From: a bacterium
GTDB lineage: Bacteria > Dependentiae > Babeliae > Babeliales > UASB340
Length of the DNA stretch: 13,358 nucleotides
NCBI GenBank assembly: GCA_030630075.1
Contig: DAOVNS010000031.1
Coordinates: 1 to 13,358 of the forward strand
Reading direction: 5' to 3'
Below, one piece after another: positions 6,759 to 13,358 of this stretch. Position 1 is the stretch's first letter. Each line of letters begins with the position of its first letter. A program made the translations under genes and the position numbers. The notes under the pieces were generated by a model that saw only the letters and a program-made list of their open reading frames with translations, made no database searches and was not told the origin of the DNA.

Positions 6759-7418
6759 ATGGGTGAAGCTCGTTTTAGTCAAAAATATTTGGTACAAAAA
6801 CATTTAGCAGCAATTTTATTAACTTTTTTATTAATCTTTCCGATTAAAAGTAAAACTTGTGAAGAAGATAAAAAAGTACTACCAACTCAAAACATTTTAA
6901 GTCCAACAAAAAACAAGCCCGCTAACTTAGAAACTCATCTACTTGTAAAATTGTTAAATTGCACTGTTACACCAAACCCAAAAGAGCTTGAAGAAATTTT
7001 AAAAAAAGAATTCAATGCAGAAAAAGTTGAAATTAAAGAAGTATCACCAGACGAAGAAGAAGAACCAACACAAACTTTTGGTTTAGAATTAACACTTGAT
7101 TTATTTGATTGCGATAAAGAAATTATTGATTCAAAAGAAAAGATTTTAGAATTTAGCGAAAAACTTTGCGATTTAATTGATATGAAAAGGTATGGCAAAC
7201 CGTTTATCGAACGCTTTGCTGATGGCACAGACGCAGAAGGATATTCTCTTGCACAAATGATAGAAACTAGTTTGGTAAGTGGTCACTTTGCACCAGTAAC
7301 TAACAGTGCTTACATTAATATTTTTTCGTGTAAGTCGTTTGATCCAGAAGTTGCCGAAAAGTTTACTAAAGATTTTTTTGGTGCCAAAAGAGTTAAAAGT
7401 AAAAATCATATTCGATAA
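6759..7418 (+). CDS. Exported SpeD-fold (AdoMet decarboxylase-like) protein
   Basis: This 219-residue protein has an S-adenosylmethionine decarboxylase fold in its C-terminal half (about 106-215). Known SpeD enzymes self-cleave to make a pyruvoyl group. The T. maritima residues Ser55, Ser63 (pyruvoyl precursor), His68 and Cys83 align with Ser163, Ser171, His176 and Cys191 here, with identical spacing of 8, 5 and 20. The Glu before the cleavage serine is Thr170, and the TWPE segment reads FAPV, so the substrate may differ. Homologues acting as arginine or ornithine decarboxylases are known. The N-terminus is unusual: MGEARFSQKYLVQKH followed by hydrophobic LAAILLTFLLIFPI and KSKTC, an export or anchor signal without a proper lipobox. 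Residues 58-95 resemble the C-terminal beta-alpha-beta of SpeD. AAGGAG at 6747-6752 fixes the start. It is probably cotranscribed with the helicase 54 nt upstream. Confidence 0.75.
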   Translation: MGEARFSQKYLVQKHLAAILLTFLLIFPIKSKTCEEDKKVLPTQNILSPTKNKPANLETHLLVKLLNCTVTPNPKELEEILKKEFNAEKVEIKEVSPDEEEEPTQTFGLELTLDLFDCDKEIIDSKEKILEFSEKLCDLIDMKRYGKPFIERFADGTDAEGYSLAQMIETSLVSGHFAPVTNSAYINIFSCKSFDPEVAEKFTKDFFGAKRVKSKNHIR

Positions 7419-7439
7419 AGAAGTTAGAAAAAAGAGTAA

Positions 7440-7482
7440 CTCAAAAATACCGAAAGCCCGATTTTTCAACCGGGCTTTTATT
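7440..7482. terminator. Bidirectional intrinsic terminator, copy A
   Basis: AAAGCCCG (7453-7460) pairs with CGGGCTTT (7471-7478) around a 10-nt loop, followed by a T-rich tail on the plus strand and a CTTTCGGTATTTTT tail on the minus strand. It sits between the convergent SpeD-like gene (ends 7418) and the large minus-strand gene (ends 7524) and can serve both. The full 43-nt segment recurs at 12492-12534 with three mismatches. Confidence 0.88.
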
Positions 7483-7523
7483 TATTTAATAATCTAAAAA
7501 TTTTACTTATTAACAATCGCTTT

Positions 7524-10500
7524 TCAATTTGCTAAAGCTTCTTGTGCAGCAACGCCTACTTCAGATCCTCTCTGTTGCTTATATTTACTTAAAAGTTCAT
7601 GCAGTTTTTCATTTTCAATTTTTTCTGCCGCATCAAAACCGTGTCCTTTTACAAACAAAGCTTTAAATAAAAATAATGCACGCAATTGAACCATCTTATC
7701 TGAACTATTCATTCCAGTTGTTGCAGCTACTTCTGCCGCTACAAAACTCTGCCCTTTTTCAACTAAAGCTTTAAATAAAAGTAACGCACGACCTTGAACC
7801 AACTTATCTGAACTATTCATTCTAGTTGTTGCAGCTACTTCTGCTTCTACAAAACTCTGCCCTTTTTCAACTAAAGCTTTAAATAAATCTAATGCTTGAA
7901 CTTGAACACTTTGATCTGAGCTCTTAATTCCTCTCTGTTGCTTATATTTACTTAAAAGTTCATGCAGTTTTTCATTTTCAATTTTTTCTGCCGCGTCAAA
8001 ACTTTGTCCTTTTTCAAACAAAGCTTCAAATAAATCTAACGCATAAGCTTGAACACTTTGATCTGAGCTATTAATTCCTTTTGTTCCAGCTGCTGCCGCC
8101 GCGTCAAAACCGCGTCCTTTTTCAACTAAAGCTTTAAATAAAAATAACGCACGCAATTGAACCATCTTATCTGAACTATTCATTCCAGTTGTTGCAGCTG
8201 CTGCCGCCGCGTCAAAACCGCGTCCTTTTTCAACTAAAGCTTTAAATAGAAACAACGCATTCATTTGAACACTTTGATCTGAGCCATTAATTCCAACTGT
8301 TGCAGCTCTTGCTGCTTCGTCAAAAGCTCGCCCCTTGCGAACTAACAATATAAATAAATCTAATGCATTAACTTGAACGCCTATATCTGAGCCATTAATT
8401 CCTTTTGTTCCAGCTGCTGCCGCCTCTGCAAAACCTTCTCCTTTTTCAATTAACGCTGCAAATAAACTTAATGCTTGCTTTCGACCTATATTAATTAACT
8501 CTTTTTCTATCAATTCACTTTTATATTCTTGGCTTTTTAATAACTCATCAAAGTAAAATATAACAGGCAAAACTCTATCCACATAATAAGTAAACACTTT
8601 AATCTTATATATATGTAAAACTTCTTTATCATAATTTTCTTTATTAATTAAATAATAAATACTATTTCCGTATCGAGGATCATTTAAGATTTTATAAAGA
8701 TAAACCATAGAAGATTTATAATAATCTGATGATTCATCTGAAAGTTTTCGAAAAAGCAAGTTTAATTTAAATTCAAACATCTCCTTTTTATCTTTTATTT
8801 TATCTAATTCCAAAAAAGGTAAAAACCAATGAATTCTATCATTGCGTAAAGATAAATCCACTATTGCATGATTAATCAATAAGTCAGCATCAGCTCTACC
8901 GTCAAGTAAATTATAAAGTTTTTCCAAATAAACCTTGCCGCTCCGTCCCCGTCTCATCGCATGATGATCAGTATCAAAAGTAATGTCTACACATACAGCA
9001 ATAATTTCAATTATTTTTTCAATAGAACTTTGATAATCACTTTCAGTAAATTTCCACTCGAATTTAGATGTCATATGTTCTGCAATATTCTCACTAAGAG
9101 TTAACCCCAACAAGTAGCTCGATATCTCTACATAATCTGATATTCTCTCCCATCGGCCTTCTTCGTCATCTCCATAACAAATCACTTTAATAAAAGTGGA
9201 TTTTTGTAAATTATCATATTTAATCTGCAATATAATACTATGAGTTCTTAGTGGAATATTATATGTAAAAACTATGCTATTTTTTATAAATTTATATGAT
9301 GTAAATTTTACAGATTCTATAGCATGAGCAATATCAAAAACTTTTCGAGGTTTTCCTACAACTTCTTCAATCAATTGATGCAGCAATACCGGCAATTTCA
9401 AAACTTCAACCGCAGGAAAAACATCTTTATAAATTGATGAAATTACATTTATTAAACTTTGGTGAATAAATGTAAAAGCATCTTCTAAAGTATTTGGTTT
9501 ATATCTATCAAAATTCCTGTTTTGATTACCCACCGCTGTTAACTCAACATTAAAATCAAGCGAATTAACTAATTGTTGCTCATAATTACCAGTAATCATC
9601 TTGCTGATAATATTTTTTACAAAATCTAAATCTCGTCTTTGACCCGGATTCAAATTTGTTAAATCAAACCAACAACTTAAAAAGGCAAAATAAATCTTTA
9701 ACATTGCTTGAAATTTTTCAACTTTATCTTTAACTTCAAACTCCGTGCTTCCCTTTAATTCTTTTATTGATCTATCCCATAAATCAACCAATTGTTCCAT
9801 AAAAGATAAAACTGATTTTTTATAAAGACTCGTTCCAATCTTAAAACCCTCAATAAATTCTTCGCCAATAAAGAAATCTCCTATCTCTCTTTTAAAAGCT
9901 TCAAATTGCTGTTGAAATGTTTTTGGATCTCTAAACTTTTCCATCTTAAAAATATTTAATAACCAGTCTCTTTTTTCAGATAACACTTTTAATAAAGAAG
10001 CAGAATCAACTAGCTCTTGATGTGATGTGGCTAAAAATTCTTGTGGGTTATTTTTGTATTGCAACGCAAAAGATGTATTAATCCACATCATTTCGATACC
10101 AAACTTTCTAATCAATTCAAAAAGTGATTTTAATTTGTCCAAATCATTTGGATCAGATTCACCGCTTAATCCTGCAATAGCGGCAACAAATTTTATCCAA
10201 CTGATGCCGACTTCTTCTGTTAATGCTGCACTATTTCCATCGCTCATTATTAATAATATTTCTTTACTTAATCCATCTATCTCAGATTCTTTATCTGGAA
10301 ACAACTCATTAAGCTTTTCTTTTATTTTATTTTGTTTTAAACGTTCTTCTAAAATTGTTTTTACAGAATAAATATCAACAAACTTTGGATCTTTAAGTTG
10401 TAATAAAATTGCTTCTAAAAAATTAACCGGATATAAAAGTTCTAAACTCTTTAAACCCTTTGCCGCTAAATTTATTTTAATCTCTCGTTCTAAACGTGTG

Positions 10501-12386
10501 GCTATCGCATAAATTCTTTTTAATTGCTCCAATCTTTCTGGATCTTTTTCTTCAAACATCAAAGTATGGATTTTATCTAAAACAGAAGCCACAACTTCTT
10601 TGTATAATTGTTCAGTTAATTCTTCCGCTTTCAACATTTCAAGTAATTCTTCTATACTTCTTTCTGGAGCTATTTGCTGACGAGGTCCAATATATGCTTC
10701 TTCTTCCGTTATAGAAATCATCCTTGGTATTGGATATTTTAACCAACCAGCTTTAAGTGAAACTTCTTGACCAAGTTCAACTTTAAAAATCATTTCGCGT
10801 TGAGTATCGATATATAAATTTACAGAATCTTTTTCTAACCATTGAGTAATTTTTTCAAAATCCGGAACTACTAAAATTATCTTACCCAAACCTCTAAAAA
10901 TTGCTGCCGCATGCGATGTTGCTTCTGCACTTCCTTTAACTATTATTGCTATAATCCCCCTTGCCTGCCCTGCATCTTTCTTACTTATCGCATCATACAA
11001 ACGTAACGCTTCTTCTAAAGTTGAAGCCAAAACAACTTGTTCTTTGCTTGTTATATGCTTTACGCCGCTACCAGAAGCACTTACAACGTTGCACAAAACT
11101 TTATTTTCTTCTGTTACTGTTTCGGGATTTTCTATATAACTTACAGATACCAAATCTCTTATTTGTAACGGTCTTGCTTGAACTAAATAAATTATTTTTT
11201 GACCAGGATCATAAACTAATTCTATATCCATCGCTTCGTTATAATATTTATCTATCGCTCTTGCTACTTTATCTATTTCTTTTATTACATCATCACTTAG
11301 TGCCGGAATATTTTTTATTTCTTCAGTATTTTCTATTAATTTTAATCCAAAACCATCTCCGGTTTCGATAGGTATTATTCTCTGCTTTTTTACCTGCAAA
11401 ATCTTTTTGATCGTAACTTCTGGTGCAAAACTTTTTGATTCAACTTTTTCTTCTGGTGGACCAGCCTCTGCTGGCAATGATACTTTTCCTGATTCATAAC
11501 CTTTTACATAAAATGTATCAACATTAACACTACTTGTTACCACACCTTCGTTATGCCCAAACGCCGCTTGAATGATTGTCAACGGATCATTATTTTCTGG
11601 ATTTCTTGTATAAACAACGCAACCTACAGGAATAACATCTTTTTCTCCTATCATACGTTGCAAAAAAACTGGAGTTAAAGGCTGATCAAATATTTTTTTA
11701 TCTTTTCCATCTATTCTTTGCATTAATGATTTTTCTTCAAAATATGATGCAACTACTTTTTTTATTGCATTTATTATTAAATCTAAATCCGGTGCAACAT
11801 TTGATTCACTATAATTTCCACCTGCATTTGGAAGTTCTTTTGTATCTTCTCTTCCCGTACTTCTAACCATCAACTTCCACGATTCACTTCTTGCTTTACC
11901 TAAAAAACCTTGTAAAGTTTTTCCGAGTTCTTCTTTATTTTTTATTTCCGCATCTTCTATATCTCTGGCCAACTTTTCTGATTTCGAAATAAATAAACTT
12001 TTTCTTTCTGGATTTTCTAAAATGGTTATTGGATCTTTTCCACCCTCCAACAAACTTTTTGATTCCTGCAAACTTTGAACAATCTCATCCCACCGCCTTG
12101 CAATATTTACTCCGTTTTCTAAAAACAATCTTTTTATAGAAGCGCTTGTTTCACCCAAAAATTCTGGAACCGCAACCCTAATCCCACCAGACATTTTTCC
12201 TTGCATATTTTCAACAACATTTTCCAACTCCATCAAGTTGGCAGTTTTATAACCAAACCCTTTACCTTCAGCATTTTCTTTTAATCTCGTTTCACTAAAT
12301 GATAACGTTGCTGCCTGAATATTGCTCAAAAAACAAAATAAAATTGAAAAAATATAAATAATTAATTTTAATTTTATTCTAAACAT
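7524..12386 (-). CDS. Exported PEP-synthase-like phosphotransferase with helical repeats
   Basis: This 1620-residue protein starts with a Sec signal (MFRIKLKLIIYIFSILFCFLSNIQA, cleavage before ATLS). Residues 35-410 form an ATP-grasp PEP/pyruvate-dikinase N-terminal domain: GYKTANL (Lys47), VRSTGREDTKELP (Arg175), VVYTRNPENNDP, MDIELVYD (Glu389) and LVQARP (Gln403). Residues 425-540 carry the phosphohistidine domain with TSHAAAIFRGLG (His492). These families move the ATP beta-phosphate to His and on to a substrate. The PEP-binding barrel of PEP synthase is absent. Residues 540-1300 are helical and unrecognised. Residues 1305-1620 are eight 36-residue repeats, probably a HEAT-like solenoid. 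ATG 12386 is chosen for its signal peptide and GGAGAG site; a 60-codon extension to GTG 12566 crosses a terminator and a microsatellite. The substrate is unknown. Confidence 0.85.
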   Translation of the reverse strand: MFRIKLKLIIYIFSILFCFLSNIQAATLSFSETRLKENAEGKGFGYKTANLMELENVVENMQGKMSGGIRVAVPEFLGETSASIKRLFLENGVNIARRWDEIVQSLQESKSLLEGGKDPITILENPERKSLFISKSEKLARDIEDAEIKNKEELGKTLQGFLGKARSESWKLMVRSTGREDTKELPNAGGNYSESNVAPDLDLIINAIKKVVASYFEEKSLMQRIDGKDKKIFDQPLTPVFLQRMIGEKDVIPVGCVVYTRNPENNDPLTIIQAAFGHNEGVVTSSVNVDTFYVKGYESGKVSLPAEAGPPEEKVESKSFAPEVTIKKILQVKKQRIIPIETGDGFGLKLIENTEEIKNIPALSDDVIKEIDKVARAIDKYYNEAMDIELVYDPGQKIIYLVQARPLQIRDLVSVSYIENPETVTEENKVLCNVVSASGSGVKHITSKEQVVLASTLEEALRLYDAISKKDAGQARGIIAIIVKGSAEATSHAAAIFRGLGKIILVVPDFEKITQWLEKDSVNLYIDTQREMIFKVELGQEVSLKAGWLKYPIPRMISITEEEAYIGPRQQIAPERSIEELLEMLKAEELTEQLYKEVVASVLDKIHTLMFEEKDPERLEQLKRIYAIATRLEREIKINLAAKGLKSLELLYPVNFLEAILLQLKDPKFVDIYSVKTILEERLKQNKIKEKLNELFPDKESEIDGLSKEILLIMSDGNSAALTEEVGISWIKFVAAIAGLSGESDPNDLDKLKSLFELIRKFGIEMMWINTSFALQYKNNPQEFLATSHQELVDSASLLKVLSEKRDWLLNIFKMEKFRDPKTFQQQFEAFKREIGDFFIGEEFIEGFKIGTSLYKKSVLSFMEQLVDLWDRSIKELKGSTEFEVKDKVEKFQAMLKIYFAFLSCWFDLTNLNPGQRRDLDFVKNIISKMITGNYEQQLVNSLDFNVELTAVGNQNRNFDRYKPNTLEDAFTFIHQSLINVISSIYKDVFPAVEVLKLPVLLHQLIEEVVGKPRKVFDIAHAIESVKFTSYKFIKNSIVFTYNIPLRTHSIILQIKYDNLQKSTFIKVICYGDDEEGRWERISDYVEISSYLLGLTLSENIAEHMTSKFEWKFTESDYQSSIEKIIEIIAVCVDITFDTDHHAMRRGRSGKVYLEKLYNLLDGRADADLLINHAIVDLSLRNDRIHWFLPFLELDKIKDKKEMFEFKLNLLFRKLSDESSDYYKSSMVYLYKILNDPRYGNSIYYLINKENYDKEVLHIYKIKVFTYYVDRVLPVIFYFDELLKSQEYKSELIEKELINIGRKQALSLFAALIEKGEGFAEAAAAGTKGINGSDIGVQVNALDLFILLVRKGRAFDEAARAATVGINGSDQSVQMNALFLFKALVEKGRGFDAAAAAATTGMNSSDKMVQLRALFLFKALVEKGRGFDAAAAAGTKGINSSDQSVQAYALDLFEALFEKGQSFDAAEKIENEKLHELLSKYKQQRGIKSSDQSVQVQALDLFKALVEKGQSFVEAEVAATTRMNSSDKLVQGRALLLFKALVEKGQSFVAAEVAATTGMNSSDKMVQLRALFLFKALFVKGHGFDAAEKIENEKLHELLSKYKQQRGSEVGVAAQEALAN
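7527..8474 (-). repeat. Eight 36-codon repeats at the 3' end of the large gene
   Basis: The repeats start at residues 1305, 1341, 1377, 1413, 1449, 1498, 1534 and 1570. The consensus is roughly AL.LFKALVEKG..F..A, then A.TGMNSSD..VQ. Each unit suggests two helices. The 108-bp period is well conserved in DNA: for example, units 3 and 4 share long identical stretches beginning at 8209 and 8101. Units 5 and 8 diverge from the others after FDAA and share the segment EKIENEKLHELLSKYKQQRG. This corresponds to a 65-bp exact repeat at 7567-7631 and 7930-7994, spaced 363 bp apart. Confidence 0.92.
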
Positions 12387-12392
12387 CTCAAT

Positions 12393-12398
12393 CTCTCC
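12393..12398 (-). promoter_or_regulatory. Ribosome binding site deciding the large gene start
   Basis: GGAGAG on the minus strand lies 6 nt before ATG 12386, which begins a textbook signal peptide. No better site exists for the upstream in-frame GTG at 12566. Confidence 0.7.
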
Positions 12399-12451
12399 AT
12401 AAAAAAACTTATTAAAAACACTAAAAGTATTTTTACCAAATTTCGTGCTAC

Positions 12452-12479
12452 GAAAGAAAGAAAGAAAGAAAGAAAGAAA
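12452..12479. repeat. Tetranucleotide microsatellite (GAAA)7 / (TTTC)7
   Basis: Seven perfect GAAA units on the plus strand, followed by a short GAAGAAGAG tail, lie between the terminator of the upstream membrane-protein gene and the start of the large gene, 66-93 nt before its ATG. In the direction of the gene this is a TTTC tract. On the minus strand, a TAAAAA (12435-12430) lies 17 nt downstream of a hexamer inside the tract, so the tract could overlap the -35 region. Confidence 0.95.
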
Positions 12480-12491
12480 GAAGAAGAGTCC

Positions 12492-12534
12492 CTCAAAAAT
12501 AGAAAAAGCCCGATTTTTCAACCGGGCTTTTATT
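12492..12534. terminator. Intrinsic terminator, copy B
   Basis: AAAGCCCG (12505-12512) and CGGGCTTT (12523-12530) form the same stem and loop as the copy at 7440-7482. On the minus strand the stem is followed by a T-rich tail (TTTTTCTATTTTT), which suits termination of the membrane-protein gene ending at 12560. It should also isolate the large gene from that transcript. Confidence 0.9.
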
Positions 12535-12559
12535 ATATAAATCGTAGATTTTAATTTTT

Positions 12560-13258
12560 TTAGCACTGATAAGGTGCAGTTTGATTTTGGGTAAAAGGCA
12601 TTGCAGCATTAAATTCTTCTAAAACAGAATTAATTTCTGCAATCTCTTCTTTTTTCATTACAGGCTTGGGCCAATCGCCAATTTTAAATTCAAGCTTTGC
12701 ACCCAAAACGCGACCCTTATAATTTAGCTGGCCACCGTTTCCTATCATTTTTGCAACATCAGAATTGTAATCAATTTTAAAATCTTTTCCAACACGCAAT
12801 CCGTTAGGAAGTTTTACAAAGTCTCCAGGGACAACAAAAACACCATTTTTTGTTTTAACAATTCTATAAGGTTTGCCTTGCATTGTTGGATTATCAGAAA
12901 TATAAGGTCCTCTCCAATTTTTGGGATATGCAAGATTTAGTGGACCAACTTCGGAACCCGTGAATTTTTCGACATTTAAAAAATCCACATAATTATTTTT
13001 GTTTTCTATTTTTAAAATACTACAATCGTGATCTATTCTGTTTAGCGCACAAACAATTTGTTTAATGTCGGTTTTAATAAGAATTGCCGTAAAATACGGT
13101 TTGTTGTGAAAAACTCTTGCAACAAAAGCTAATAATAAAAGAGTTAATAAAGTAATACTAAAAACAGGGAAATACTTTTGAAAAAAACCCGCTAAAGGTT
13201 TTACTTTTTGATCTATTTTTCGATCAATACCAATCATTATGTCCTCTATCTTTCTCAT
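12560..13258 (-). CDS. Single-pass membrane protein, pseudopilin-like outer domain
   Basis: This 232-residue protein has a short basic cytoplasmic N-terminus (MRKIEDIMIGIDRKIDQKVK), one membrane helix at about 30-50 (FPVFSITLLTLLLLAFVARV) and an extracytoplasmic domain. The segment LAYPKNWRGPYISDNPTMQG, followed by KPYRIVKTKNGVFVVPGDF, recalls the conserved W-GPY region of type II secretion pseudopilin-like domains. It has no prepilin peptidase motif (no Gly-Phe-Thr-Leu-Ile-Glu), so it is an anchored relative at most. There are four cysteines, two of them (70 and 79) close together. I choose ATG 13258 because GGAG within AGGGGGGAGAAGG lies 6 nt upstream. An in-frame ATG at 13291 would lie inside a good promoter match and lacks a binding site. 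Function is unknown; a role in an envelope or secretion complex is only a guess. Confidence 0.75.
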   Translation of the reverse strand: MRKIEDIMIGIDRKIDQKVKPLAGFFQKYFPVFSITLLTLLLLAFVARVFHNKPYFTAILIKTDIKQIVCALNRIDHDCSILKIENKNNYVDFLNVEKFTGSEVGPLNLAYPKNWRGPYISDNPTMQGKPYRIVKTKNGVFVVPGDFVKLPNGLRVGKDFKIDYNSDVAKMIGNGGQLNYKGRVLGAKLEFKIGDWPKPVMKKEEIAEINSVLEEFNAAMPFTQNQTAPYQC

Positions 13259-13273
13259 GACCTTCTCCCCCCT

Positions 13274-13301
13274 ATCATAGATTTTTATCATCTTTTTTCA
13301 A
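13274..13301 (-). promoter_or_regulatory. Candidate promoter of the membrane-protein gene
   Basis: On the minus strand TTGAAA (13301-13296) and TATGAT (13279-13274) are separated by 16 nt; each matches consensus at 5 of 6 positions. Transcription would start at about 13267, only about 9 nt before ATG 13258, leaving GGAGAAGG as almost the whole leader. The short leader is the main reason for caution. Confidence 0.42.
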
Positions 13302-13358
13302 GTTGATATTACAAAAAAATTCATGCAAAAATAAAGAATTTAGATATTAAGGTAACAC

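Noticed and set aside
7173..7469. Minus-strand open frame of 98 codons overlapping the SpeD-like gene
   Set aside because: It begins inside the terminator hairpin and is antisense to the motif-bearing SpeD frame. Its similarity to the extension upstream of the large gene only reflects the duplicated terminator.
7306..7497. Plus-strand open frame overlapping the end of the SpeD-like gene and the terminator
   Set aside because: It is out of frame with the conserved gene and runs through the terminator, with no binding site.
7527..8474. 108-bp periodic repeats considered as CRISPR or a non-coding satellite
   Set aside because: The period is 36 codons, the frame is open throughout, and amino-acid conservation is clear. 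It is a protein repeat.
10961..11371. Plus-strand open frame of 136 codons
   Set aside because: It lies antisense to the conserved ATP-grasp and phosphohistidine domains, has low-complexity Leu-rich composition and no ribosome binding site, so it is a shadow of the real gene.
12387..12566. 60-codon N-terminal extension of the large gene from GTG 12566
   Set aside because: It would translate a strong terminator and the TTTC tract, overlaps the upstream stop codon, has no good binding site, and would bury an obvious signal peptide. It is kept only as a phase-variation hypothesis.
12560..13258. Membrane protein as a true type IV pseudopilin
   Set aside because: The N-terminus lacks the prepilin peptidase site and the Glu5-containing hydrophobic helix; only the outer domain is reminiscent.

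Overview
The window is a 13.4 kb, strongly AT-rich bacterial segment. It has tight gene spacing, several TTG/GTG starts, intrinsic terminators between convergent genes, and a cluster of proteins with Sec-type N-termini. AT-richness, a Rickettsia-like dCTP deaminase, flavin-dependent ThyX instead of ThyA, and large repeat-bearing exported proteins fit a Gram-negative, host-associated bacterium. My best guess is a Dependentiae/TM6 (Babeliae)-type organism. That is an inference from gene style; no marker gene in the window proves it.

Left part (1-4320). A phosphomannomutase/phosphoglucomutase cut by the window edge overlaps by 11 nt an endonuclease IV gene (nfo) that starts at TTG. A 362-nt non-coding stretch with several inverted repeats and a candidate promoter follows, then an unrecognised 235-residue exported, Asn-rich helical protein. 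A bidirectional terminator separates it from the opposite-strand operon dcd-thyX (dCTP deaminase, then flavin-dependent thymidylate synthase). These two supply dTMP from dCTP, with a dUTPase needed from elsewhere. Just after the thyX stop codon lies a small 15-nt tandem repeat in which every unit ends in an in-frame stop.

Middle (4320-7500). A UvrD/PcrA-type helicase gene, divergent from dcd, most likely starts at GTG 4431. It is followed 54 nt later by a short gene for a SpeD (S-adenosylmethionine decarboxylase)-fold protein. This protein keeps the serine, histidine and cysteine set of the pyruvoyl enzymes at exact spacing but has an N-terminal export or anchor segment.

Right part (7524-13291, minus strand). 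A 1620-residue exported protein combines an ATP-grasp PEP/pyruvate-dikinase N-terminal domain, a phosphohistidine domain with its TSHAA motif, about 760 residues of unrecognised sequence, and eight C-terminal 36-residue helical repeats. Its leader carries a (TTTC)7 microsatellite. The gene is bracketed by two nearly identical copies of one terminator sequence. The last gene encodes a single-pass membrane protein with a pseudopilin-like extracytoplasmic domain.

The most interesting part is 6759-12566: two enzymes that are normally cytoplasmic (a SpeD-fold protein and a dikinase-type phosphotransferase), both with export signals, sit convergently next to each other. An ATP-dependent enzyme with a signal peptide makes most sense if it acts in a host cell, so a secreted-effector role is worth testing.
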